Assembly (NCBI GenBank): GCA_030760725.1
Contig: JASWHV010000003.1
Span: 61,337,264-61,401,263 of the forward strand
Source of the DNA: Neostapfia colusana
Lineage: Eukaryota > Streptophyta > Magnoliopsida > Poales > Poaceae
DNA: 64,000 nucleotides
Direction: 5' to 3'
Positions 45,394 through 57,288 of this stretch are shown here, piece after piece (positions within the stretch are counted from its first letter, which is position 1; each line of letters begins with the position of its first letter). The translations under genes and the position numbers were made by a program. Under the pieces are notes generated by a model. The model saw only the letters and a list, made by a program, of their open reading frames with translations. It was not told the origin of the DNA and did no database searches.

Positions 45394-48300
45394 ATGGTGC
45401 GTACTCATTCTCCGAGTAGGGTTGATAGTTCTCGTCAAGAAGATGATGACTCGACTCCACCACGGGCACCGCCATCAACGGTATGGGCGGATGTCATGGC
45501 TCAGATGGTCGAGTCAAGTCAAGAGAACACAAGACTACTCCAAGCCTTGGTACAACAGGGCTTACTCCAGCGTGCACAACAGGACGTTCCACTTCGGAAC
45601 GCCTACTTGGATTTCTTGGCGACACAACCGCCAATCTTCACGGAAGCCCATGAACCAGTGGAAGCTGATCAGTGGCTTCGAGTTATGGAGTCGAAGTTTG
45701 GAGTGTTTGAGTGCGACGAGTATCAGAAGACATCATTTGCAGCTCAACAGCTCCATGGAGCCGCCGGAAATTGGTGGTTCGCTTATCTTGCCACCGTTCC
45801 GGAAGGTCATCAAGTGGAATGGACGGAATTTCGTGAAGCATTCCGTGCTCGTCACATTCCTATGGGTTTTATCAAGGCCCAACAGCAAGAATTCAGAAAC
45901 TTGAAGCAGGGGGACATGAGTGTCCTCGATTATGTCCGAAGATTCAACCTTCTGGCACAATATGCTCCTGCTTATGCGACGAGCGAAGCTGCAATGTGTG
46001 ACTACTTTTTCTATGGCTTGAGTGCCATACTAAAAGAGAAGTTAGATTTGTTCAATCAAGGCAGTTACACCGAGTTGATCAGTGCTGCTCTGCTGCAAGA
46101 ACAAGCGACACTTGAGTGTCAAGCAGAGAAGAGGGACCGGGAGGATGTGCAAGAAGACACACCAATCGTTCCTCGTAAATACCGTGTGGTGTATCACACA
46201 CCATCCGATGAGATATGGCAAGCACCAGGGAGATCAACTCCGTACAGATTTCCTGCTCAAGAGTCATGTCTTGAAGCAACACCTTTGCCTCAGCAACGAA
46301 TGACATCTGTCGCATCATTGCTGCAGCCAAGTGCCTCAACTTCTCAACCACAAGTCAACGAAGAACCGGGGAAACCTCCGTGTTCTTATTGCCACCGTTT
46401 TGGGCATTTTAGGCAGGAATGTCGGGAGAAGTTGGTAAACACCAGACAGCCATCATCCTCAGGTGGTATGCCGCCACCTGCTCCAGTCAACATAACAGCA
46501 TTGCAATCCGGGAGTGTGCAACATCTTGCGATTGAGGATGTCCCGGAGGGAGCACCGGTGTTAGCGGGCATGTTTACTCTCAAGGATGTGCCCGTATTGG
46601 TACTTTTTGATTCAGGTGCAACCCACAATTTTATCAGCAAAACATGCGTGGATCAGCACCAATTATCCACCAATACTCCCACAACGAGTTTTCTTATACG
46701 TTCACCTGGAGGAAATATCTCTGCCAATCAGATTGTGTCCCGAGCAGCTTTGTGTTTGGGCGGAAAGATATACCCAACATCGCTGATTATGTTGGATAGG
46801 CAGAAGATAGACATTATATTGGGGATGTCTTGGTTAAATCGTCACGGTGCCGTTCTCAATATCGGTAACCGGACTGTCCAGATTGACTCGCCGATTCACG
46901 GACAGCACACGCTGTTTTTAGACAGCGAAGATCCAGATATGGTAAAGGCCTACCACACGGAAGCGCTGAAGCTTGAAGATATTCCGGTGGTACGTGATTA
47001 TCCCGACGTATTTCCCGATGACTTACCGGGCATGCCGCCCGAACGGGACGTCGAGTTCAAAATTGAACTGGCGCCGGGAACGACGCCTATTTCACAAAGG
47101 CCTTACAAGATGGCACCTAACGAGCTAGCAGAGTTGAAAGAGCAACTGAATGAACTTATGAGCAAGGGTTTCATACGACCAAGTTCTTCACCTTGGGGTT
47201 GCTCAGCGCTGTTCGTTAAGAAGAAGGACGAAACACTACGGCTATGTGTTGATTACCGTCCTCTCAATGCTGTCACAATAAAGAACAAGTATCCTTTGCC
47301 CCGCATTGACATCCTGTTTGATCAACTTGTGGGTGCAAAGGTATTTTCGAAGATGGATCTTCGGTCGGGCTATCATCAAATCAAGATCCGACCGGAGGAC
47401 ATACCGAAGACAGCTTTCTCGACGAGATACGGACTCTACGAGTACCTCGTCATGTCATTTGGATTAACCAACGCTCCGGCACACTTCATGTATTTGATGA
47501 ATTCTGTGTTCATGCCGGAGTTAGGCAAGTTCGTCGTGGTATTCATCGACGACATATTGGTTTACTCCAAATCGGAAGAAGAGCACGCTGAACATCTGCG
47601 TACTGTGCTACAACGGTTGAGGGAGCACCAGTTATATGCCAAGTTCAGTAAGTGCGAGTTCTGGATTGATCAAGTGCCTTTCCTAGGCCATATTATTTCA
47701 GCAGAAGGTATCGCCGTGGACCCCAGCAAGATTGAACAAGTGCTGAAGTGGGAATCTCCCAAATCAGTCCACGAGGTCCGAAGTTTCCTAGGTTTAGCAG
47801 GATATTATCGGAGGTTTATTCCGAGCTTCTCAAAGATTGCTAAACCAATGACGGAGCCGCTGAAGAAGGGCACTAAATACATGTGGAATGCAGCATGTGA
47901 AGCCGCATTCAAAACTTTGGTGAAACATCTCACAACGGCTCCGGTTCTTGCTCAACCGGACACGACGAAGCCATTTGATGTATACTGCGATGCATCCGGC
48001 ATCGGTCTCGGCTGCGTTCTGATGCAAGAAGGGCGTGTAGTCGCCTATGGGTCTCGTCAACTGCGAAACCACGAGCAGCATTATCCAACTCACGATCTTG
48101 AGCTTGCTGCTGTGGTGTTGGCGTTAAAGATGTGGAGGCATTATCTACTGGGTAATCTTGTTCACCTCTACACCGACCATAAGAGCCTGAAGTATATCTT
48201 CACGCAGAAGGAGCTGAATATGAGACAACGGAGATGGTTGGAGCTCATAAAAGATTATGAAATAGAGATCCACTATCACCTGGGAAAAGCCAACGTGGTT

Positions 48301-49863
48301 GCCGACGCGCTGAGTCGGAAGGCCCATGTTCACAACTTAGCGGCTGCTGAGTTAGAAGACGAAGAACCAAGCCTCCGTGTCATTCCGTATGGCGCGCTTT
48401 ATAATCTCGCGCTCATTCCAACAATCCGTGAAGAGATTGTTGAGGCTCAAAGAAGAGACAGAGGTATGTCTCACATACGGAGAAGACTGGACAACGGAGA
48501 GGTGAAATGTTTCCGGAAGGATGAGAACGGTACAATATGGTTTAACGACCGTATAGTGGTACCGCGCAATATGAAACTCCGGAAGAAAATCTTGGATGAA
48601 GCCCACCTGTTAAAGTTTTCCATTCATCCCGGAAGTAACAAGATGTACCAAGATTTGAAACAGAAATTTTGGTGGACGAGGATGAAGAGGGAGGTTGCTA
48701 AATACGTATCCGAATGCGATACGTGTAGACGGGTCAAGGCTGATCATATGCGGAAAGCCGGACCGCTACAACCTTTGAAGATTCCGGCATGGAAATGGGA
48801 GGATGTGAGTATGGACTTCATCGTCGGATTACCGCTCACATCCAGGAAGCATGACTCGATATGGGTGATTGTCGACCGGTTGACAAAGTCGGCTCATTTC
48901 ATACCGGTGAACACTCATTATCGAGCAAGGCAATATGCGGAGTTATTCATCACCAGAATTATTTGCTCACATGGTGTCCCAAAGACCATCGTTTCAGATC
49001 GAGGTGCGTTGTTCGTTGCTCGGTTTTGGGAGCAGCTGCATGCCTCGTTGGGCACTAAGCTGATTAGGAGCTCCGCATATCACCCTCAAACCGATGGACA
49101 AACTGAGAGGGTGAATCAAGTACTTGAGGATATGTTGAGAGCGTGTGCCATCCACCACGGTAGGAATTGGGACGATCACCTACCGCTGGCGGAGTTTTCA
49201 TACAACAACGGTTATCAAGCGAGTATTAAAATGGCACCGTATGAAGCTCTCTATGGCCGGAAGTGTCGCACACCACTGAATTGGTGTTAGTCTGGCGAAA
49301 GAGTTCTGTTTGGGATTGATCTTGTCAACGAAGCCGAAGACCGAGTTCGGTTGATACAAGAGAACTTAAAGGCTGCACAATCCCGACAGAAGAGCTACGC
49401 TGATCAAAGGCGTAGGCCATTACATTTTGACGTTGGAGAACACGTTTATCTTCGTGTATCCCCGATGAAGGGAATTCACCGGTTCGGTGTAAAGGGGAAA
49501 CTCGCTCCCCGTTTTATTGGTCCTTTTGCTATCACGGAGAAGTGTGGACCCGTAGCCTACCGGCTGGAATTACCGGCAAGTCTAGCGGGTGTTCATGATG
49601 TATTTCATGTTTCACAGCTGCGGAAGTGCCTCAAATTCACCGCTGCTGTTCGCACTGAGGACATCGACGAATTGAAACCGGACCTGACCTACACCGAGCG
49701 ACCGGTCCAGATTTTGGATGAAAAGACCCGGGTAACCCGGAACCGGACGATCCGATTTTTCAAGGTACTGTGGAGTAATCACACCGCGGAAGAGGCGACG
49801 TGGGAAAGTGAAGATTATCTCCGCACCAACTACCCGGAACTTTTATCTTTGTACAGTTTGTAA
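45394..49863 (+). pseudogene. TE-F gag-pol polyprotein with chromodomain, one nonsense codon
   Basis: The frame of 1490 codons starts MVRTHSPS at 45394. An in-frame TTG nine bases upstream lies inside the acceptor-like sequence and is not the likely start. It encodes capsid-like Gag, a CCHC knuckle from residue 330 (CSYCHRFGHFRQEC), protease DSGATHNF (Asp 406), RT with FIDD (Asp 719-720), RNase H YCDASG (Asp 866), integrase with its HHCC finger (CDTC from residue 1108), SDRGALF and HPQTDGQTER, the GPF module and a chromodomain ending EEATWESED. The only defect I see is TAG at 49288-49290 (codon 1299) where TE-E has GAG. It leaves Gag, protease, RT, RNase H and the integrase core intact, and removes the integrase C-terminal module and chromodomain. 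TAA at 49861-49863 ends the frame. Confidence 0.96.
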
Positions 49864-49894
49864 TTACCTCTCCCGTCGCGTTCCTCTTTTGTAA

Positions 49895-49927
49895 TCTCGG
49901 GACGAGATTCTTTTAAGGGGGGAGGAA
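49895..49927 (+). other. TE-F pre-PPT inverted repeat and polypurine tract
   Basis: TCTCG-GGA-CGAGA (49895-49907) is followed by the polypurine tract AAGGGGGGAGGAA (49915-49927) directly before the 3' LTR. Confidence 0.85.
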
Positions 49928-52900
49928 TGTAAAAGTCCCAAAAACGTGTATGAATAAAAACTAAAGTTTGAGTTCATATGTGTGGCAATGACATGAAAAA
50001 TGGGACTTGCTAAAACTTTTCTTCATGCAAAGTAATACATGGATGAACATCCAACATGAGGTTCACCTTTTTATTTAAAAATGTTGAACCAATAAGGAGT
50101 TAAATACCTCTTTGCATGTAAGTTTAAAATTCAGATTTGAAATTCAAAGTTCACACATATGGTGACCCAAAAACTTTGAATTAACATGCAGCCATATAGT
50201 TGAGTTTTTAGGGAAAAGGTTATCACCAACTTTTCAATTGTAGGGTGGGCTCAAAGGAGAGCTAAAGAGAGGAAATTGCAAATTCTAAACCAAATTCAGA
50301 TTTAGTCTTGCAAATTCAAACTAAATTTGAAGAATTCAAATTCTAGCCCACCTTTTTTTAAAATTTAGCATTTTGGGGAGTGAAAAGATCAGCTTGAGAA
50401 GATATTTGCTGAAGAAATGGGGGGTGGGACCCACAGGTCATAGAGCTAAAGGAGGAGACTTACTCCCTAAGTATTGCTCTCGGTGGGGACTTTTCCCGAG
50501 CAGCTCGCGAGCGCCACCGAGCAGCTTGCCGGTGACAGCTCCTGCTGCCGGTTTCCATGCGCTGGCGCCCTGGGGTCGGTCCTGGCCGCACCCCCAACGT
50601 GATAACGTGCCCCCCGGCCAAAGCAAGGCACAATTGCTTTCTCCTCCTCGCAAAGAAACCGAGAGCAGAACACCTCATCGGCGCTGCTCCACTGCCCCTG
50701 TCTCCCGGCCAGCCCAGCGCCTCTCCGGCAGGCTCAAGAGGTCACAGAGGTGCGCCAGGAGGTACTGATCCTCATCCCGTCTTCCTCTTGCTCTCCCCCG
50801 ACGCCGGCTCGCCGGAATTCGAGTTTTGGCACCGGTGCACGTACAAAACAGCATGTGTTTAATTCGGGAAATTCTCCCAAACGGATTGATCACACCTCCT
50901 ACAATTCAAACCACAGCAACTAGATGCCCTAGCGCCCTCTCACGCCGAAAACCAAAGGAAACCGACCCTCCTAGGCCCCGGGCGACGAGAAATCATCGCC
51001 GGCGGCCAAAACTGCCATGGTCCACGGTGAGGACTAGATTGCAGCCACTTCCTGCATGATCTGATCCCCGTTCCATGTTCCTAGAACCATAGGGATGCTG
51101 TAGGACATTATAGCTCGCTGGGAGATGCCTTGGACACGCTGGAACGCGTCCATGTCGAGCTCCCGAGCCGCCCCACCGGTGCCGACCCACCTACAGCCAT
51201 TTTCATGCGGGAAAACCTTGCCCGGCAGCTGCGCCACGTTCCCAGGAGCATGTAGGGCGAAACCGGAGCTCATTTGGTGGAGAAATGGGGGAGAACGAGC
51301 CATGCCAAGTTTTCTGCTGGTGTGCACCCGCGGGCTCTGGCGGGAGGTTGAAGAAGCACCTGACCCGTGGGCCCCACGCGCGACTGTGCTGTTTAAAATC
51401 AAACAGAGAGTTGTGCAAACTTGTAAAATGCATAACTTGGTGTAGGAAGCTCCAAAAATAGTGAGATAAATTTTGTTGGATTCCTTTAAGAGAGTACTAT
51501 CCAGAGGTACAACCCAATTTGTATGAAACGAATTATGTAATTCTGGAAAATTCTTGGAAGGTTTTCTGAAAAAGAATTATAGAGGGGGTTTGGTTTATCC
51601 AAAAATACCCAAATTTTGCAAGAATATTCTTTAGAATATTGTTGACCTCATAGCAAATTTTCAGCTCATTTGAAGATCATTTGAGTAGGGATTTGCTAAA
51701 AACAATCTGCTGTGTTCATAAGAGTGCAGAAACATTTTCAGAAAATGTTTCCCACTTCAAAAATCTGTTCTGAGCAATCCATAGCTCCAAAAATCATAGG
51801 AAAATTTAGGCAAGCTCTATGGGACATACTTGGAACTGTAGTTCACTTAGTTGGGCATGAAAATGCACATTACTACAGAATTAATTCTATTGAGTACAAA
51901 TGCTTAAAGAATTGTTCTGGGAGAACTACCCAAGTAAAAGGGCTGAATTTTGGACCAGATGACTCTCATGTGATCAAGAACTCACATGTAAAATATCAGC
52001 CCAAGATGAGTCCTGGAACTCCCTGTTCTTATTCTCCATACTTATGTATAAGGGAAAAATACATAAGAGATATTGTGAGAATTATGGGGGACACAATATG
52101 ACTCCACATTAGCTGCAATTTGGCAAGTTAAATCCTTAGGTAGTATAGAACCTGCTGTGAAAGTTTTGAGGCCATTGGAGTTCTTGTTCTTCAGTTGCAC
52201 TCAAATCTTTTCAGCTTATCTATTATGTTCATTAGAGAAAAGGGTTAGTGTATAGCTAAGGGCCTTAAGGTCAAGTTAGCTTAATTCTGGTCTTTGCACA
52301 ACAGAGGCAAACCAAGCCATGCTTGGCTTTTCCACACAACCTCTGTTCTTAAGAAAGTAATTCTATAACTTCTTCCCATTACATTCTATAAAATATGTGC
52401 ATATGCATTTCAATAGGGACCACAACGAAGGGGACTCAAAGGAGTGATTCATCAAAGTGGATCAAGCTCCGGAGAGTCAAGGGTGGATCTGCAAGGATAC
52501 TAACTGCTTATATACGACTACCCTGCAAAACAGGCAAGCTCCGGTTTGCATTTAACAGCTGTTAAGTTTTTATTTTGTACTCACTTTCGGTCAAGATATG
52601 AACTGTGCATTAGGTCTAGTGATTGATACTCCTCTTGCATAGCCAAATGACCCATGGAGTATTGGGTAGGTGTCTTTCACCGTGTAGAACTGCCATGCTT
52701 AAGTACGGTTCGGTAGAAGTCGAGTGGTGAGATGCTACTCGCAGATTTAGGGACAACAGGGGCATACGGGATTGGTTCGTAATTGAATTAGCAAGTTAAA
52801 AGTTGAGACCGGAAGGTTGTAGGAGCAGCAGGACATAGGGGCCTGGGTGCTGTAGACCTGTCCGTGTCGGTCAAGGACCGATCCGTATGCGGCCCTGTTG

Positions 52901-53996
52901 AACAAGTTTGAGTTGTGTACCGGACTCATGCTGGCTATATGGGACCCAGTAAACCGATGTACCTCGGGAAGCTGTCGTTGGGACTTTTCGGGTCGCCTCA
53001 GGCGGACGGCCGGTGTGCAGTATGTGGGGAATATTCTCATGACATCTCACGTCGGAAGGTGCACCATGAGAGTAGCTACTGTACGGGGCGACTTGATCGA
53101 TTCAGCGGGGGTGAAACGGGGGAAAGGCTGCCACGTACGACGTCAGTGATGGTTGTTGTAGGCAACGTCGAGTACGGGCGTACGTGTCGTGTAGTCCGGG
53201 TGTTATTGATTCGAATCACCGTCGCTCGCGGAATGGACCGAGCATACTTGTTCTCACAGTCGTGACGTAGTAAGAACTTGCATGAGAAAGGAACTAATCA
53301 TCTTGATGTGAAGTATTATTCTACCTTGTAATGGAGCTTGATGAATAGGCTAGTGCAAACTCGATTCTTTTATGCCATGAGCAATTTACATCGGGGGAAA
53401 GCGTTTCTTGTTTGATTGTGGACTCCCGATGTGGCGTGCCCAGGGTTACTTAAAATGCTGCAATTAATACCTGAAAGTAAGGATTCACTTTTAGGCGAGT
53501 TAATTATGCTTATGCCATCCTATGTTAGGTTCATAACCTCACTTAGAGTTTCATGTTTAGGGTGACGGTTAAGTCTTGCTGAGCGTTATGCTCACGGATG
53601 CTATCCGAGTTGTTTTGCAGGTAATTGACTCGCTGATTATGAGAAGGGGTGCCAATGAGACTCGGGAACCTCCGAGTGCTTACTCTAAGAGCATCCTCGC
53701 CGCTGCCGATTGTCTTCGTGTTGCTAGTAAGAAACGTCCGCGGGCTGGACCGTTTCTTTGTTGCTAGTTTAGATATGAGTCGTGAGAGTGATAGTCTTCC
53801 GCTGTAGTTTACTCTGATATACTTATTTGTAAAACATTCTTGTACGCTTCCGCAAACTATTTATGTAATATGATGTATGTTCATCGACCCGTGTGCTGTT
53901 GGGTGCCGCATAACACGGCACCACCCAACGAGGTCCCGTGGGGCCGTCTCAGCGTGGTATCTGAGCCGTTTCACATGGCATCAGAGCGCTGTCACA
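49928..53996 (+). repeat. TE-F 3' LTR
   Basis: This 4069-bp LTR is almost identical to 39775-43842, with one extra T in a T run and about six substitutions seen. It carries the same extended end with two PBS-like copies and stops at TGTCACA. Confidence 0.96.
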
Positions 53997-54001
53997 AGTG
54001 G
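53997..54001. repeat. TSD of TE-F, right copy (AGTGG)
   Basis: This matches 39770-39774; TE-D coding sequence continues rightward from it. Confidence 0.96.
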
Positions 54002-55448
54002 TGGGATATATCTTCCCACCTAAGCACAGTGGTGCCTTTGGAACCATCATCGTTGCTGAAATCTTTCCTCCCAGTGAGCAGATCATATATGAACACTCGG
54101 TTGGAAAGGCTTCCAGCTGATGCTTAACCACGTACGATGCACTTATAAAGTTGTGGGTTGCACCAGAATCAAAAAGTATGACGATGGCTTGATGGTTGAG
54201 AGTAAATGTACCCGCCAGCACGTTGTCTCCCTCTGGGGCGTCCTCATTGTCGAGGTTGCGGACACCCCCAGTCCGCTGACCAACCTTCTTCACCAGAGGT
54301 CGGCCTCGAGCACCGCCCTGGAACTGGGCTTGCCCGCTGCTCTGCTGCCCCTGGGGACGGTCCTTCGCGAAGTGGCCCGCCTGGCCACACGTGAAGCAGG
54401 TGAAACGGGGCCGTCCCCCGCTGATCGGTGGACGGAATCCCGGGGCGCGTTGTGGCGGTGGAAACGCCCGGGGTACCGTCTGCTGCTGCTGTTGCTGTCT
54501 TGGTGGTGGCATCGGCGGACGGAACGAGGGTGACTGGAAAGAACGTCCCCCGAACCGTTGAGGTCGCGCCGGTGGATGCCACTGCTGCCCGGATGGTGTC
54601 CGATACACCATACGGTACTTCTGTGGCGCACCACCACCGCTGCTAGGTGGAGTGCTGCGCTTCCTCTGCTCAGCTGCCAACTCCCGCTGAGCATCCTCTT
54701 GCATAATCGTGGCATTGACTAGGTCATTGAAAGTGCCGCGATTCCACTGAACGAGGTGCGTCTTCATTTCGAGGTGTAATCCCCGATAGAAGTGCTCCCG
54801 CTTCTTCTCCTCGGTGGAGATGTAGTCTGATGCATATTGTGCCAGATGGTTGAAGGCACGGGAGTAGTCATGAGCACTCCTCCCGCCCTGCTTCAGTTCC
54901 AAGAATTCTTGGAACTTCCTCTTCATGATTCCGGGAGGAATGTGATAGGCGCGGAACGCCTCCCGGAACTCTTGCCATTCCACGGCATGGCCAGCCGGAC
55001 GTGAGGCGACATAATTCGCCCACCACGCACCAGCGGCACCGTGGAGCTGCTGTGCTGCGAACAGGGTCTTCTGCCGCTCCGTACATTGGAGCAGCCCAAA
55101 CTTGGACTCGATGGTCCGCAGCCAGTTGTCAGCCTCCAGTGGTTCTTCAGCTTCGGTGAACACTGGAGGGTGCGTACTCATGAAATCCGAGTACGACACT
55201 TCACGGGGCTCACGAGGCCCTCTGTCTTGACGTCCCCCCGACTGGGACGTATTCTGCACGATCGTGCGGAGCAGGTCGGTCTGCTCCTCACGACCACCCA
55301 CCAGTGCCGCTATCACATCCGCTAGAGTAAGCGGAGGCGGCGGTGGTGGCTGCTGCTGCGGGGTGCTGTCATAGGCCGGTGGCTGGGAGTCGTCACCTCC
55401 CTGTTGGCTAGAGCCACCAACCTCGTGCGTGGTCCTAGTACGAACCAT
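53997..55448 (-). pseudogene. TE-D gag and protease, first segment
   Basis: The - strand frame starts MVRTRTTHEVGG at 55448, directly after GGTTGCAG. The open frame reaches further upstream to 55670, but that part is leader. Gag has the capsid-like ADNWLRTIESKFGLLQ and a long Pro/Gln-rich linker. The zinc knuckle reads CFTCGQAGHFAKDR, so the last ligand Cys is Arg (TGT to CGT type change). Protease follows with LFDSGATHNFI, and the segment ends at GGKIYPTT where TE-F cut in. There is no stop codon. Loss of the fourth zinc ligand would weaken genome packaging if expressed. Confidence 0.94.
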
Positions 55449-57273
55449 CTGCAACCACACGACAATAATCATCAGTCCCGCGACAGATTGCATGTAGTCC
55501 AATAAAAATAGGCGTAAAAACATAATGACGATAAAACATGCGATGCATCTCGTATGTAGATAATGTAATAACTTTGCACAAGCTACACCATTATCCGAAT
55601 ACAAACTAGTTACATCCAACTTGATGAACCTCCACTTTGGAAGCTCACCATAACTAGGTTTGGCCACCACGAGGTATTACTACCGCTTTGTCATCACTAT
55701 TCACCCTTAGGGTCCAACACCCTCTCCAATGAGTTCAACTGTCATTCTTTTGTCAGAATGACCAGTTTCTACCTATTCCAACTTTTGATCTGGTTCTGGG
55801 CATTTTCATGACTCAAGTTGAATACCAAAGTTAAAGTTAACTTCAATATCTTTCCAACGAGTATTCATTTGCCCCCAGATCAGCTTTGGTTAAAAAAGTT
55901 ATGCTAATTCAAAGTCAGCAGAATTTCTGGAAGAATTTTAACAGCACCTCCCTTGGAAGTGGCTGTTTTCAATTCGAGTTTCCACTGAACTCTGTGCTGA
56001 AACTTCAGAAACTTTGAATTGCAAAGATGTCACACATCTTAACCCCTTTCAAAGGATGTATCATATGAAAATTTTTAAATTTTTCTACTGGGATTTATGT
56101 TTGAAAAATAGAACAGTCCAGAGAATGTTTTACTCTGTCCTGGTTCTGGACAGTTTACATTCCTCTGGGATTTAAGCCATCTCAAGGTGAGTTTCAGCTC
56201 TGGAAGTCTACAACAAAGTTGTAGAGTACTTAAATACCTTACCAGAACTATATAGCACACCTCTCTGGGCTAAAAGACCTGTGAGTTATGCCCTGTTGAA
56301 GATCAGCAAACTTGCAGTCCAAAACAGAACACTCTGTTTTTCAGTCTTTTTGAAACTACCCTCATCACTATCCCATTCTTATACCCAACCAGGGTCCTAA
56401 ATGTTGAACCTATAGATTTTAATTCCTTGTTAACATTATTTTCATGCATATGCCTACAATATCTCGGTACTACGTTCCTCACAAAAGAAAATCCTAACCG
56501 GATCATACCGGCATATACGTCTCAAGTGTGGCACTAAACGGCCTCTCACACACGTTTTCTACACGGATACATACACGGTTAGTACCTGCAGAAGACCACA
56601 CAATAATGGTGCACTCAATGGTTATTCATTTCAGGCAGTTCCATATTTGAAAGTAAATACAAATGCCCGTATCATTGTCATACGGCCGTCCTTGAGTTAG
56701 GTCACGTCTCAAGGTACGTGATCGTGTTTCAACACCACACGATGGGGAACCCGAGTATGTCATGAACGGGTTGTCATGGTTGGGAAGGTTATCAGCCCAA
56801 CAGATACCACCTACTGCCCTGCAGGGCACGCCGATGGCAAGCGCTGCGTATGTCCTCCTGGGCTATTTCCAGACGAACACACTCTCGCGTTACTGACCAC
56901 GCTATGGGATCTCCACTTACTTGCCTAATGCACGCTAGGGATCAGCGTTTCATATGAACTCAGGAACATGAAGAGTCCAAGAGTTTCATATTGACATCTC
57001 ACACCAAGCTGTGAGATCAATCCCTGAACCACGTTCCTCGTCAGGGGGAGCTAACCGAAATTGAAACGCTTTCGGTGGCGTTCCTTACCATATTACCAAA
57101 GCGTAGGTGCGTCGTTAAAATAATTGAAATTCAGAATTATAACACATAAGTTAGTCTTTGCCACTTTAAGTAACTATGCTAATATAGTCCTTACTTGGGC
57201 AACTACCGAATCCTCACCGTAGGCCTAAGTTTTCCCGTAATACGGTTCTTAAGTACTGTGCTATCCCAATGCA
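55449..57273 (-). other. TE-D untranslated leader
   Basis: This leader of about 1.8 kb on the - strand lies between PBS and gag. Parts, such as the region around 55750-55990, are homologous to the TE-E and TE-F leaders. It ends with GTGTGGTTGCAG, acceptor-like, immediately before the gag ATG. I see no gene in it. Confidence 0.7.
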
Positions 57274-57285
57274 GCTCTGATACCA
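57274..57285 (-). other. TE-D primer binding site
   Basis: On the - strand TGGTATCAGAGC lies three bases after the LTR end and is complementary to initiator tRNA(Met). Confidence 0.95.
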
Positions 57286-57288
57286 GGC

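Larger units (their letters stand above)
39775..53996 (+). mobile_element. TE-F: very young Tekay-like Ty3/gypsy chromovirus nested in TE-D
   Basis: This is a complete 14,222-bp element with LTRs of 4068 and 4069 bp and TSD AGTGG, inserted into the protease region of TE-D in the opposite orientation. I find only about 7 differences between the LTRs (about 0.2%), so this is the most recent event in the window. Its LTRs end in TGTCACA, 44-45 bp beyond the point that corresponds to the TE-E LTR end; the extra DNA holds two PBS-like sequences. Gag-pol has one nonsense codon near the end and is otherwise open. Confidence 0.97.

Noticed and set aside
55449..55670. Longer N-terminus for TE-D Gag
   Set aside because: The upstream frame is open but lies in the leader. 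The ATG at 55448 is at the same place as MVRT starts in TE-E and TE-F and follows an acceptor-like AG.
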